Shown one piece after another: positions 35,082 to 47,685 of a stretch of DNA of 64,000 bases. The position numbers and the translations under genes were made by a program. The notes beneath the pieces are model-generated. The model searched no databases. It saw only the letters and a program-made list of their open reading frames with translations, and was not told the origin of the DNA. This DNA comes from Acestrorhynchus altus. Taxonomy: Eukaryota > Chordata > Actinopteri > Characiformes > Acestrorhynchidae. Numbering within the stretch: position 1 is the first letter of the stretch; every line of letters starts with the position of its first letter. The stretch spans positions 21,180,251 through 21,244,250 of the forward strand of contig CM067508.1 in the NCBI GenBank assembly GCA_034509495.1, in the 5' to 3' direction.

Positions 35082-35275
35082 GATTCCCTGAACTGACAGG
35101 ACATGACTAAAGTGCCTTTGAGCAAGGCATCTACCTCCCAGGTTGCTCCTTGGACACTGTGGTTAGGGCTGCCCACCACTCTGGGAACATGTGCTCACTG
35201 CCATATAAAATATATAAATCACTAGTGTGCATGTATTTGTTTCAATGTGTGGATGGGTTAAATATGGAGGAAATT
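35082..35275 (+). mobile_element. tRNA-like SINE copy, 5' truncated
   Basis: Shares the body of the 879-1070 copy: ccctgaactgacaggacatg at the left and gtgtggatgggttaaatatg near the right end. The tRNA-like head is missing apart from the last bases of the B-box region. Confidence 0.6.
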
Positions 35276-35279
35276 CCAA

Positions 35280-36290
35280 ATCTGTTCTATGTCTATTTTC
35301 ATATTTATACTTACTTGTATGTGTAATTTATATAATACATTTACTTTCAAAATGAAATGATGAAAGCAATTTTTTTCACAAGATTCAGATATTTTGAGCT
35401 GCAGTAGTATATTTTTCACGAGTCTTTCCACAAAAGGGGGCAAGTAGTGGAGAGAATTTCAGTATCACTTTCTGTGGAGAACACAGCAGGAAACTTTATC
35501 CTTACAGCTGTCTCTTTAGTCGGAACAACCTTATTATTCTACAAATGCCATCGTTCTCCAGTTTGAAAGGGCTGTTTCTAGGTCAATCAATACTGAAGTA
35601 GAAACCAGCTGAGACATTCTTTCCTTCTGTGGCTAGAAAGTTCCTCTCCATGTAAGTTCAGTTAAATTCATTAGAATCAAACTTTTATTATCCAACCCAA
35701 GTCTAGATGTACTGCTCTAGTATCAAAAAATGATCCTTGTTTTTATTTCATCTATGATAATCATACTTACATTTGAAACACAAATATAGAAAGTTTGTTG
35801 AATTTTGTATAACTAGCATAGATGTACTGCTGGTTCCTATTACCAGCACTATTTAGCTGAACCAGCTTGTTTGATCCACTGAAGTGCAAATCTGACCTTC
35901 AAGACCAGAAAAAAATGTTCAATTTTCATTTTAAAACACTCTCCTCTGTAAAAGCACTTGTAAATGTTTCTGAACCTGATATAAAAAAGTGGGACACTTT
36001 CAGCTTTCTGTTGCAATCCTGTATGATCTGATTGCTTGGGGGCTGGTGAATGATTTAGCCACAGGGACTTGGCAAGCACAGCCCTAGTCATAGTCATTAA
36101 TAATAATCATCCCAATTACACATGAACTCCCCAAGTTATTTGGCCTTTCTCCAATTTACCCTAAATGCTTCATCTATGTCAATAATCTACTGTATGCAAT
36201 GTGCCCTGTTCTCCACATACTGATACCAGAGAAGATTTTGTATTGCAGCAGATGACTACCTTAGTGGATCCTTGTATCCTTGTATCCTTG
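35280..36290. other. Flank upstream of syt9; no gene seen
   Basis: AT-rich, no supported feature. A short direct repeat (ccttgtat) occurs at 36269-36285, at the edge of the Tc1-like element. Confidence 0.4.
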
Positions 36291-36291
36291 G

Positions 36292-38290
36292 AATCCTGTG
36301 TAAAACATAATGAAAAACAGAAAATGATTATTTGCAAATCTTTTTTAACCTACATTCAGTTGAATACAAAGAAAATATATTTAATGTTCAAATGGATTTT
36401 GAATGGATATTCACTCTTTTTGAATTTGATGCCTGTAACACATTCCAAAAAATTTGGGACAGAGGCATGTTTACCACTGTGTTACATTACCTTTTCTTTT
36501 AACAACACTCAATAAGCATTTGGAAACTGAGGACACTAATTGTTGAAGATTTGTAGGTGGAATTCTTTCCCATTCTTGCTTGATGTACAACTTCAGTTGT
36601 TCAACAATCTGGGATCTCCATTGTCATATTTTGCACTTCATAAATGCACCACACATTTTCAGTGGGAGACAGGTCTGGACTGCAGGCAGGCCAGTCTAGT
36701 CCATGTAGTTTTTTTACTACAAAGCCACACTGTTGAAATGTGCAGAATGTGGCTTGGCATTGTCGTGCTGAAAAAAGCAGGGATGTCCCTGAAAAAGACA
36801 TTGCTTGGATGGCAGCAAATGTTGCTCCAAAACCTTTATGTACCTTTCAGCATTATGGTGCCTTCACAGATGTGCAAGTTTCCCATGCCATATGCACTAA
36901 CACACCCCCATACCATCAGAGATGGTGGCTTTTTAACTTTGCGCTGATAACAATCCGGGCAGACCTTTTCCTCTCTGACTCGAAGGACATGACATCTGTG
37001 ATTTCCTAAAAAAATTTAACATGTGGACTCGTCGGACCATAAGACACTTTTCTAGTTTGCGTCAGTCCATCTCAGATGACCTTGTGCCCAGAGAAGCTGG
37101 CAGCATTTCTGGGTGTTATTGATATGTGGCTTTCGCTATGCATTGTAGAGTTTTAATTTATACTTGTAGATGGAATGACAAACTGTTTTCACTAACAGTG
37201 GTTTTCTGAAGTGTTCCTGAGCCCATGTGATAATTCCGTTACAAAATGATGTTGGTTTTAAATGCAGTGCAATCTGAGGCATTCAATGTTGGTTTTTGGC
37301 CCTGCTGCTTACTTGCAGACATTTCTCCACATTCTCTGAAATTTTTGATGATATTATGAACTATAGATGATGTAATCCCTAAATTTCTTGTGATTGCACA
37401 TTGAGAGACATTGTTCTTAAATTGTTGGACTATTTGCTCATGCAGTTGTTAACAAAGTGGTGAACCTCACCCCATCCTTGCTTGTGAAGGCCTGAGCTTT
37501 TCGGGATGCTTCGGAAGAGAAATATGCCCCTTTCACCATATTCAATCTTATGTCATGGTAGTAGCAAATGGTCATCTCACACATTCTGTGTATGAGCCTT
37601 TTTAACTTTATTTACATGATGATACACTCAACCCCGTGAAGACTGTTGATGGTCACCCACCTGTGTAGAGATTCCTTACCCCATTGTCTCTATGCAGACT
37701 TCCCTGTTAGCCCCAGGTAAATCCACCTTCATCCCCCACATACCCACCATTAAACTCCTCTTCTTCCTCTTCCATCCCCCTCCTACCTTCCACAATGTAT
37801 ATAAGGTCCTCCTAAAATCCCTCAGATTACACTGGATTAATTTCAGACTGGGAAGATCGGACAGGCCATGTTGGTCAGACTACAGATTAACAAGGCAAAC
37901 TGAAAGACCAACCAGACTACTGACCAAATAAGGTTCTCTGTCTGCACCTGAATAAACCCATAATCTGAACATCCATCCATCCTGACTCCTGTATGCCGAA
38001 TTTCTAATGACACTCACCTGTTTCCAATTAACCTGTTCATGTGTGGAATGTTACAAACAGGTGTTTTTTGAGCATTTCTCAACTTTTCCAGTCCTTTGTT
38101 GTCCCTGTCCAAACATTTCTGGAACGTGTTGCAGGCATCAAATTCAAAATGACTGAATATTTACCAGAAACACTAAAGTTTATCCATTTGAACATGAACT
38201 ATATTGTCTTTGTAGTGTACTCAATTGAATAGAAGTTGAAAAGGATTTGCAAATCATCATTTTTTTGTTTTTCACTGGAACTGGAGTTGT
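36292..38290 (-). mobile_element. Tc1/mariner-like element with long terminal inverted repeats, transposase dead
   Basis: The left end (36310-36470) and right end (38100-38285) are inverted copies: atttgcaaatc near 36332 pairs with gatttgcaaatcat near 38247, and tttgatgcctgtaacacatt pairs with acgtgttgcaggcatcaaat. The decayed transposase is on the minus strand. Near 37480-37290 it reads a VHNIIKNFRECGEMS-like helix-turn-helix and GQKPTLNA. Near 36700-36650 it reads GLDWPACSPDLSPTENVW, the region before the last catalytic acid of an IS630/Tc1-type DDE enzyme. Many stops. About 430-460 bases of unrelated sequence (about 37545-38005) sit inside, before the right arm resumes at acactcacctgtttccaatt. 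Confidence 0.8.
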
Positions 38291-38299
38291 ATACTAATG

Positions 38300-38760
38300 G
38301 AATTTCACTCATTGACAGATTCTTTGCTTTATTTTCTATAAAATTTTCACTACATCTCAGTTAATTTCTGTAATTATTTATATTGTCCTCCAATTGTATT
38401 ACTTTTATTATTTACTTACACTTAGTGTAAGTGGGTATGAGATCCTCATGCTAGAAACTGTGAGAAACTGTGATGGTTGCCATGGCCCTCATGTGATAAA
38501 TGCATACAGGGTTGGTAGGAAACACAGATGCATTACCCCAGATTAGAGTTTATTTTCTCCTGATTCAGACTATTACTTTCATCGCAGCCACATCTATAAA
38601 CATACTGCGCACACTAAAAGATGTTCATGAATACTTTATTTGAGTACTAAATATTTTCATGTGCATGTGCTAATATTGACTACACACTATATAATGTTTT
38701 ACAATACATGAACATAAACTTCATGTATTCATGTATGGAACCATTGTAGAGAAAAGAAAA
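38300..38760. other. Flank upstream of syt9; no gene seen
   Basis: AT-rich, no supported feature. Confidence 0.4.
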
Positions 38761-38762
38761 AT

Positions 38763-38842
<80 letters not shown>
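38763..38842. repeat. Compound AC then AT microsatellite
   Basis: About 18 AC units followed directly by about 22 AT units. Confidence 0.95.
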
Positions 38843-38845
<3 letters not shown>

Positions 38846-39159
38846 TCCAGCATTAAAGACCCGTGACTTTAGGGTGGCCACAAATCACTATATTGCTGCC
38901 CCCATGCTTAACATTTGGGATAAGAGTCTTGTGAACAATGAACTTTTTCTCTTGAGGAACCTTCAGACAGGCAAGAATGTTCTTTACTAACAAAAGTGGC
39001 TTATTTTTTGCTATACTGCCATATTGTTATTATTGTGGTATTTGCCTGCTACTGAACCCATGAGCATTGACAGTGCAACCCTGGAGCTCTTCGTGACTTA
39101 CTGCAATATTATTCACAAATAATGTTATTTAACAGTATTTTAGGTGAATTGGTGACACT

Positions 39160-39345
39160 AAAGTGGCCCTTAGTGTGTGGATGTGTGTGTGTGTGTGTGT
39201 GTGTGTGCCCTACGATGGATTAGCGCCCTGTCTAGGGTTGTTTCCCGCCCTTACACTCAGAGTTGCCTGCTGGGCACCAGCTCACCCGTGACCCTATTCA
39301 GGAATAAGCGGTTCAGAAAATGGATGGATGGATGGATGGATGGCT
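39160..39345 (+). mobile_element. LINE 3' end with GGAT tail
   Basis: The text ctacgatggattagcgccct, tgggcaccagctcacccgtg and aataagcggttcagaaaatg followed by GGAT units is the common 3' terminus of a fish L2-type LINE. A GT microsatellite (39182-39207) is embedded in it. Confidence 0.65.
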
Positions 39346-39689
39346 GGATGATGCTGAATTACTAATGCATGCTGAAAAATTATTGTAATTTGTGTATAAT
39401 GTAACCTTTATAACCCAAGTATAAAATTTTGAGATGTTTTAATAGTTTTGTAGATATACTTTTATAATAAAAAAGATCTTTCTTTATTTATTTTTTTATT
39501 AATTATAGGAGACAGTGATACATGACAGATATTATTTTCATGAGATCCTAGGCAACTGAGATGTAAAAATGAACAGAAATTAGATGTGTATGTGTAAAAT
39601 TAAAATAAACACTTTATAACACTCACTTTCACTTTCCTGTTGGAAGTTCATCATACATAGTGTCTTTGAGCTTAAAATAGAAGTTTTGA

Positions 39690-39970
39690 TCAATTGTTTG
39701 TAAAGATTGACAATGACATTTAGCATTATAAATTGTCCAGAATACTTGATAGTAGTAAAGTTAAAAAAAAAAATCTTACTTTGATCAATCAAAAATCAAT
39801 ACTTTATTATTTTGGTTATTTCTCAATTTTTCAACGTTATCCCTTTTCTGGACTTCAATTCTGAAAATTGTATCTGAGCAAAGAAAGAGAGCAAAGAGCT
39901 CCTCCCTTCTCATTTTCCTCTGTAATTCACTTCCACAGCAGTTTTGACTGCTGTCTCATTTTAATTACCA
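39690..39970 (-). repeat. Family R1 copy
   Basis: Reverse orientation: gtccagaatacttgatagta, gagcaaagagctcctccctt, ctcattttcctctgtaattc. The middle is diverged. Confidence 0.5.
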
Positions 39971-40249
39971 TTTTCTTTATGAGTGACACGTCCTCTGTTC
40001 TCATGTTCAAGAGAGTGAAATAATCAAGCTGTAAGTCAAGGCTAGTCATTTTAATGCACTGACGTCTGACATCTTAGTAATCTGAAACAAAACCAAATTA
40101 TTGTGTAAAAATCCACCTTTGGTTTCAGTCAGTTTTCTGTCTACACAAATTAGAGTGTGAAGAAAAAATGCAAAACATGATTAGCAGAGAAGATAAATAT
40201 ACAGTTTTTTTTCTTGGTAAGAACCTTTAGAGCCACAGTTCTGAATATT

Positions 40250-40594
40250 TGTCATGTATCTGTCATGTTTTACTCCCATCGCTGTCTATGTTCTGTTTTG
40301 TTTCCCCACATGCTTTGTAGCATGTGACTGTTTTGTTTTGGTCTTGTCTCCACCCTAGCTCCACCCCATTCCCACCTGTGTCTCATTTATAACCCTGCCC
40401 ATTTGTAATTCAGTTCCAGGTGTTTTGAGTCCTGTCTGTGTATATATGGTCCTTTGTTTTGTCTGGTTTTGTTGGTGTTTGTGTGTTAATGTCAGAGCTT
40501 CTGTGATGTATCCCATTGTTTTGACTTTTATTAAAGACTCTAAGTCCTGCTAATATGTCTGCCTCCTTGCCTGTTAGTGTGCACAATCCTGACA
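40250..40594 (+). mobile_element. Solo LTR-like element
   Basis: Begins TGTCATG and ends CCTGACA, with imperfect 5-bp flanks ATATT and ATAGT. The interior has a TATA-like gtatatatgg (near 40440) and attaaagactctaagtcctg (near 40530). It is closely similar to the reverse complement of 45085-45424. No coding sequence. Confidence 0.55.
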
Positions 40595-40599
40595 ATAGT

Positions 40600-41050
40600 C
40601 TTCTCTCGTGAATAGATTTGGACCTATGCACCTTTTTGTCATCCTGGATTGTAGGAGTGTCCATGTTGTGTTCTACTTAGAAATGAAGGAGTTAGTGGAA
40701 GAGTGGGATAAACTGGACAGATGTCTGAAGTGTGCCAAATGAATAAGTAACCAAGAGAAGAAATTATATGATTAAGTTTTGAGCCAGGGAGCTAATTTCT
40801 GAAGGTCTTAGATAAAGATTGCAACAGACCTTTGCAAATCATTTGGACAGTACTTCAATGAGATATTGTTTGTATATGATGTGTAAATCATTGCATTGTG
40901 TACTTAATAATATTACGTGTTCTTAATGGGGTGATGAGGTGGCAGTATGATGTAGAGTCAATCATTTCTAATCCAATCCATTCATTCTGTATTTAAATTG
41001 ACATGTTTTAGTTTTCAGTTTATTGTATTTTAATATCTCTTATTTATTTA
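40600..41050. other. Flank upstream of syt9; no gene seen
   Basis: No supported feature. Confidence 0.4.
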
Positions 41051-41057
41051 TGTTCTT

Positions 41058-41058
<1 letters not shown>

Positions 41059-41102
<44 letters not shown>
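41059..41102. repeat. ATCT tetranucleotide microsatellite (about 11 units)
   Basis: Perfect array. Confidence 0.95.
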
Positions 41103-41109
41103 AAATACA

Positions 41110-41980
41110 ACCCCCAGACTATGCAAGTCATCATTTTCGGTTTCTATTTCTTTTACACAACCTGCCAAATTCATTGGAAGTGGTGTTGTAAAAAAATACA
41201 ACTTTAAGAACTTTGATCTCTCAGTCCTTCAGAAGCATCTCAAAACTATTTGACAGCGCAACAAAAGAAATGGCGCAGCACAGATAAATAAATACTGTAT
41301 AATCTGCACATTTCAATTTTATGTCTGTTGATAACATTGCTTAATTCAGTTAACTGTGCGCTCCTTGCTCAGGGTGTTCAAGCGAGGGTCTTAAACAACC
41401 TTGTATAGCAGCTTGTGAGTTCTCCCTTACCTCAGCTCCAACCTTGAATTCGGACCACATCTGCTGGAAACTAACAGGAGATGTGGTTGAAAGCATGACA
41501 CTGATGAGTAGATGCTTCTGCACCATTAGCCTGTTTTTTTTTAGTGTTTCATGTCAACAGTCTTTTTTGTTCAAGTACAAGAAAATTACTGTTATCATAT
41601 AACTGTTATTTTACCTACTAGTGCAGCTCAAACAGAATATTCAGAATATTATGGTTACACTTTCAAAATTGAATTCAACAAGATAATAGATCACCTGCGA
41701 TAGAAAAAAAAATGACTTAATATTGATACAGTTTAATTAATAATTTATTCAAACCAATTCAATATTCAATATTCAAATCATTTGAGATTCTGGATTTCCA
41801 TGAGCAATAAGCCAAACTGAAAAAAATCAATTATGAATTTGAACGATATTCAAAATTATTAGAATTAGAATGATCATCTAATTGTACGGTATGTGTGTCC
41901 ATTTGTACATCTGTGGTAGCAGTTAGCTGAAGTAGCAGCAAGTAACATAATGGGGTTAGATGGATTCCTACAAGCACTTT
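41110..41980. other. Flank upstream of syt9; no gene seen
   Basis: No exon. Around 41885-41945 a short stretch resembles the end of family R2. Confidence 0.4.
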
Positions 41981-41997
41981 GGGCTGTGGCGTAATTA

Positions 41998-42165
41998 TTG
42001 GATGGAGCACCACCACTTCAGAGAACACAGATCCACAGCTCCATAGCTCAATCCTCTGGGGCTTTATATCTCTCTAGCCTACACCTGTCTTTAGGCACGT
42101 GGCCAGTAAATTCATGTTTATCTGCTCCAGAGTGTCCTATTATATTGGTAATACTAAAAAAGGTG

Positions 42166-42203
<38 letters not shown>

Positions 42204-42300
42204 TGTGTATGTGTCCATTTACACATCTGTGTCAGCAATTAGATACAGTAAAAACAAGTAAAAGAATGCATTCTTTAGACAGGGTGTCCACAAATTTGTT
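41998..42300 (+). repeat. Family R2 copy, 3' half
   Basis: R2 is a recurrent family defined here by: a tactgggacacctgctcatt head, gttagtgaggtcaggatgtt, a tggatggagcacc block, a ccacagctcaat block, tgctccagagagtcctattc, and an end with cacatctgtgtcagcaattg and ggggtgtccacaaa. This copy has the second half, with a GT microsatellite (42171-42200) inside. Confidence 0.6.
42171..42200. repeat. GT microsatellite
   Basis: About 15 GT units within the R2 copy. Confidence 0.9.
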
Positions 42301-42304
42301 GTCC

Positions 42305-43420
42305 TTCAGATTTCCACAATGGTGTTATTATTTGTGATGTTCTAAGTGATCAATTGTGGAGAAAACAAAATGCAGTATGCATAAAATTATATAAGTAGAA
42401 TATATAGATATACTGAAATAAAATATAAGTATGTATAATTTATAATCCAGAGCATGGCATACTTTCACACATCATTTTCAAAAAAATAACAAAGTAGAGA
42501 AGCATTTAGGGAATGTCTCAATATTTGAAATTCTGTGTTCACATGAGCTATAAGCCATACTGATAAAAATAAAACCAAAAACATTTGTTCTTCCTGAATT
42601 ACTATTTGAACACAAATGATGGTATTCTAATTGGTTGAGATGCACTATTAGTCCAGAAATGTGGCAAACGTATTATTAAATTACAACAAAACATTAAAAA
42701 CTGTTGAACATATTGTCCATGAAGTTCAACCATGTTCTTCCTATCTCCTTACAGATTGTTCACAATCTGATTAACTGCACTAAGTGAATAAAAAATAATA
42801 AAACAAGCAGTGATAAAGTGATTAATGCTAAAAACTTTGACATGCTACACTTTCAAAACACTTCATAACATACAGTACTTGAGAATTGTTTGAATTTTTT
42901 CCTGATCTCATGTTTGAGAACAACATGTCCACATGTTTTCTGTCTATAACTTTCACGAGAGCTTTACTTGAAATATTTGTCCATATTGCTTACGTAAGAT
43001 AAAACATACAGAAACATATGTATTTTCAAGTATTCTAATATTTCTAGTATTTTCTCTTTGAGCTTCCATCTCCACTAACTGTGAAAATGGTGGAGACAGA
43101 CATAACTCAGCAATCTCCTTGAAGCCTAGAGAACAATCAGGAGAGCCAACAGTCAATCAAGCGTGGGTTAGAGAAGTAGTGCAATGCTGATAACAGTGGA
43201 AAAAGATGAGATGTGCTTTTTCATGGGTACTACAAGCTAATCTAAAGGCCAAACTACTCAGTGAGAGTATGTCTCTGCATACAAATTAATGAATAATTTA
43301 TAAATATCTCATCATTTATTAAATATTAAATATATTAGACAACCCTGCTTCACTCACTGTTGTACAATACACTGTGTTAGAGCTATAGTTTATTTTATTG
43401 TAAAATACAGAGATACAGTA
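42305..43420. other. Flank upstream of syt9; no gene seen
   Basis: AT-rich, no supported feature. Confidence 0.4.
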
Positions 43421-43424
43421 TATG

Positions 43425-43500
43425 GACACAAGTATTGGGACACCTGCTCATTACAATCAATAGTATAAAAAAGAGTTAATCCTATTTTGTTGGAGTCAAG
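43425..43500 (+). repeat. Family R2 copy, 5' end only
   Basis: acaagtattgggacacctgc followed by the taatcctattttgttggagt block, then cut off. Confidence 0.6.
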
Positions 43501-43544
43501 ATTATATTTACTTAATTATATAAATTATAAAAATTATATATTAT

Positions 43545-43548
<4 letters not shown>

Positions 43549-43614
<66 letters not shown>
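43549..43614. repeat. TA microsatellite (about 33 units)
   Basis: Uninterrupted AT run, potential cruciform. Confidence 0.95.
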
Positions 43615-43616
<2 letters not shown>

Positions 43617-43629
43617 ATAAGTATCTTAT

Positions 43630-44640
43630 AATTTGTGATGTTCTAAGTGCTCTATTGTTACAGCCTTATTATAAAATGAATTCAGTTTATCTTTTGCTCA
43701 AATTCTATATACTGCACCTGACATAGTGAAAAAGTTTGAGATCACAAATGTATTAAATCAAATGCATAAATATAACATACAGCCCTTTGCCATGACAAGC
43801 CTTAGTTGGGGAAGTGATCATGAATGCAATTGTCACTCTTGTGACTTGTATTGTGACCCAGGCTCAGCTTGCTCTGTGGGGAGAACCTTCAGAAGGACAA
43901 GCATTTATGCTGCACTCCAACAATCAGGCCTGTATGGTGAAGTGTGCAGACTGAAACCACTGCTCAGTAGAAGGCACATGACAGCCCATCTAAAGAACTC
44001 TTAGACTATGCAAAACAAAATTATCTAGCCTGATGAAACAAAGATTGAGGCTCTTTGATTATAATCCAACAAGCATCATGTCTGAGGAAACCAATACCAT
44101 TTCTACAGTGAAGAAGCATGGGTGGTGGCAGCATCATGCTGTGGGAATGTTTTTCTGCCTCAGTAACTGGGAGACTAGTCAGGGTCGAGGCAAAGATTAC
44201 TGCACCGATGCACAAAGACATCCTTAATGATAACCTGTTCCACAGTGCTTTGGACCTCAGACTGGGATGAAGGTTTATTTCCCAACAACCCTAAACAATA
44301 CATGCATGTATCAGAGAGGGCTTCAGGACAACTCTGTGAATGTCCTTGAGTGGCCCAGCCAGAGCCCGGACTTGAACCTCAGTTGAACATCTCTGGAGAT
44401 ACCTAAAAATGACTGCGCTGACGCCCCCATCACCAATCTGATGGAGCTTGAGAGGTTCAAGGAAGAGAAACTTCCCAAAAGACCTGAGGCTTTAATTGTT
44501 GCCAAAGGTGCTTCAAAAAAAGTATTGAGCAAAGACTATGTACAAAGATTTCTAATGAACTTTCAAATCAATGATGAGTTCATGATGTCGAAATATGTTT
44601 TTCCAAATGTATTGTTCATGAGAAAGAAGAAATAAGGCAC
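43630..44640 (+). mobile_element. Tc1-like element, decayed transposase
   Basis: Plus-strand fragments in order: RTFRRTSIYAALQQSGLYGE then LKPLLSRRHMTAHLK (43880-44000), then after frameshifts DETK-like and a VKHGWWQHHAVG-type block (44030-44160). Next come SVNVLEWPSQSPDLNLS-like coding (44330-44390) and MELERFKEEKLPKRPEALIV followed by AKGASKK (44441-44520). This is the normal order of a Tc1 transposase from mid-protein to the C-terminus. The left end phrase ttacagccttattataaaat (43659) matches the usual end of such elements. Frameshifts and stops make it inactive. Confidence 0.8.
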
Positions 44641-44649
44641 TCCTGGTGG

Positions 44650-45080
44650 AGAGCTTCCAAACTGAATAAATTAAGCAATGAATATCTATGCAGACTCTTT
44701 GTTCTTTCACCAGTGCTCATTTAGACCTATTACTTCAAAGAACCTGTGTTAACCCCTCACTGTGGTGTTGCTGGGTTGTGGTTGGATCTCTCACAGGAAC
44801 TCTTTTTCTTTTAGCAGATCATGGCCACCAGCATAGAATAGTGCAACAACATAGATGATCTGAGCTGTATATGTCAGCCAAACGGTGATAAACCTTGATG
44901 GAGGACTGTATAAAAGATGTAAATTGCATTGCACGTTACCTTTCTCCTTCTCAATAGTGACAAAATGGAAGTCCTCTTTTGGGTCCTAAAGTGCAATGAA
45001 TAGTGTCAGACTTAATGTTAAATCTGACTGTTCCTCTGTTATAAAAATCTTGGCATCATATGTGAGATTGGTGAACTTAA
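44650..45080. other. Flank upstream of syt9; no gene seen
   Basis: Sequence around 44920-45060 (tctccttctcaatagtgaca) could be a further piece of the LINE whose 3' end starts at 45520, but this is not secure. Confidence 0.3.
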
Positions 45081-45084
45081 CTGA

Positions 45085-45424
45085 ACTGATAGATGTATTA
45101 GCAGGGTTGAGGGTTTAATTAAATACAAACATGAAACAAACCAAATATAGGAACAAAACAAATTGACTAGATAGACAATACTAACATAATGTGTGATATC
45201 CAACAGGTAGACAAGAAGACTGAAAAAGACAGATTGAGACCAAGGGTCTTATATACCTGAGAACATTAGACAAGACTGGAACATGATAATGACAGGGCAG
45301 GGTTATAAAATCAAACACAGATGTGGAGACAAGACCAAAACAAGACATGTGCTTAGAAGCATGCTGGAAATAAACAAAACACAGACAAGACAGGAGATGG
45401 CCAGGACAGATACGACATCATAAT
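45085..45424 (-). mobile_element. LTR-like element, reverse copy of the 40250 family
   Basis: In reverse complement it follows the 40250 element closely: ggtcttgtctccac, tttataaccctgccc, ggtatataagacc and ccctgctaatacatct. Termini are worn and no target duplication is clear. Confidence 0.55.
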
Positions 45425-45519
45425 TGATTCAGATTTATAATTTGACATAGGAGATATTTATGAAGTATATATTTATATACAGGTAGATATTATATTGTAA
45501 TGTATTTTATAAGATAAAA

Positions 45520-46762
45520 AAAATGCTGAAAAAATAGTGCATGCTTATCAGCTCAAGGTTAGATTGTTGCAATGCACTCTCAGGATGTTCAAGCAGGAAC
45601 CCAAATAGGCTTCAGTTAGTTCAAAATGCTGCAGCCAGGGTCCTAACTAAAACTAGAAAATCTGACCACTTCAGCCCAATCTTATCAGAACTGCACTGGC
45701 TTCTGATCAAATTACATATTGATTATTAACTAAAGCCCTACACTGGCTTGCTCCTGAGTATGTGCAAGATAATATCCCATTATGAGCCATTGCGATCACT
45801 CAGATCATAGGGTGCTGACTTCCTGCTAGTTCCCAGATTTGAAGACTTCAGCGGAAGAAACCTTTTCTTACAAAGCCCTGCAGCTCTGGAATAACCTTCC
45901 ATATAATGTTTGGGACTCAGACACAATGTCAGTCTTCAAGTCTATGCTGAAAACTCACGTGTTCAGTGTATCCTTTTGTAATTAATGTCTCAGCTTAGTC
46001 ACAGGCTGTAGATCCAGGGGTTCATGGACATGGGGAATTAGGGTAAACTGGGATGTTGGTGCTGCCATCTGACTCCTTCATATGATCACTCAGGTTTGTG
46101 ATGGTAGAGCAGTTGGACACAATGTTTCAGGATGCGCCCATGTTTATGTTTCTCTCCCTTTTTGTTAGGCTGTTACAGTCAGATCTTCAAGTCCTCACCC
46201 CTACACATCTGGTAACATTTGGTAATGTTAAATTCTCTATTCTCTTTAAATTTATTAAAATAGATGTAATAGTATTAAATAGATGTAAAACTATTTGTCT
46301 CTCTACCTGTTCTGAATCGTGATGACCCCTGGCCTGAGCTGATGAAATGCTAACATTGAGCTCCTTTGCCCTCTGCCTGGACTAGTTGCCTACCTGCCAT
46401 CTGTATGTGAAATTTACAGACCCTGATTAGCTGCTACTGTTACTATTATCCACCATGGAAACTAACATTGCTTCAGTACACGAATTATTACAGCAAATAT
46501 GTGGTGGTCAATGTCCCCTAACTAACTTCCTTGCAGTTAGTTTGGCCAGAGGTGGATGGGTCCCCTCTTGTGAACCTGGTTCCTCCAAGGTTTCCCAAGG
46601 ACCTTTCCTGCCACTGTTGCCCACGGCTTGTCCAGGGGGTTTATGTCTTTATATCTTTTGTCCATTTGTTGTTCACCTTTCTATTTTTTGATTTCTGTAA
46701 AGATGCTCTGTGACAGCAGTTGTAAAAAGCCCTATACAAATAATTTTTGATTTGATTTGATA
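45520..46762 (+). mobile_element. LINE: end of ORF2 plus full 3' UTR
   Basis: The open start reads MLISSRLDCCNALSGCSSRN then PNRLQLVQNAAARVLTKTRK (45541-45660), the C-terminal region of L2/CR1/Rex1-group LINE proteins. It continues through diverged HWLLIKLHIDY and, after frameshifts, SLQLWNNLP-like coding to about 45965. The 3' UTR matches 20130-20450 and ends gccctatacaaataattttt with a TTTGAT tail. 5' truncated and inactive, the usual state of LINE copies. Confidence 0.8.
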
Positions 46763-46789
46763 ACTCTTACAATCCAAGATCTACACTTT

Positions 46790-47260
46790 GCAGGCAATTC
46801 TGTGCCATCAAGTAATCAGCTGAAAATAACTTAAATTCTGAATTAAATCCTAGTGTGTGTGTTTATTGATATGTCCACATGCACATGCTCAACCTGCATG
46901 CAAATTCAATCAGAAAAAAGGGGCAGCTGCTGATGATGTCACTCACCCAGATATTGGAGTTACATAAGGGAGTGCTGTTTGTTCTCTTTCTTTGCTCACA
47001 GTGTTCAATTTTCAGAATGAAGGAATAACATTCATATATAAATAACAGAAATAATAAATTATATTCAATATATTTGGACCACTGTCAAGTATTCTGAAGA
47101 TCTTATTATTACAAATATAATGTTAATTCATAAGCAGAACTCTATATATAACTCTACATTTTTACATATCAAATGAAGAAATATTTGAGCCTAGGATCTC
47201 CCAAAAAATAACAATATCTAAAAATATGTAATTTATCCCATGATTCTTTTTAGTTTTTCT
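46790..47260 (+). repeat. Family R1 copy
   Basis: Contains ctgatgatgtcactcaccca, gatattggagttacataagg, the ctctttctttgctcacagtg block, ggaccactgtcaagtattct and agcctaggatctcccaaaaa. Well ordered. Confidence 0.6.
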
Positions 47261-47269
47261 AAAGAAACA

Positions 47270-47606
47270 TAGGTTCTAAAAGTTAATCTCTATATGATTT
47301 ACGCTAGTATGTATCTGCAAAATGTATATTGACACACCTTGTGTGTAATACTGTAACGCATTATGGTCTACCTGGACTGTGTTTATGAAAAAGACTGCCT
47401 CAAAGACATTTGTGTTGGAGCTCCTCAAGGCTTTCTGAATCAGATATCCTGTGGACAGTAGGGAAAATGATAGTCATATGGTGTTGACAGCACCACCCAG
47501 CTGACAATTCCTCTTTCTACAAAGCAGCAACCACTTCTCTCCTAATTAACATGGCTCAGAGGAACAGCAGAGCAAGAAACAAATTAGTCTTCACTGGAAG
47601 TTGTTA

Positions 47607-47643
<37 letters not shown>

Positions 47644-47648
47644 CAGAC

Positions 47649-47685
<37 letters not shown>

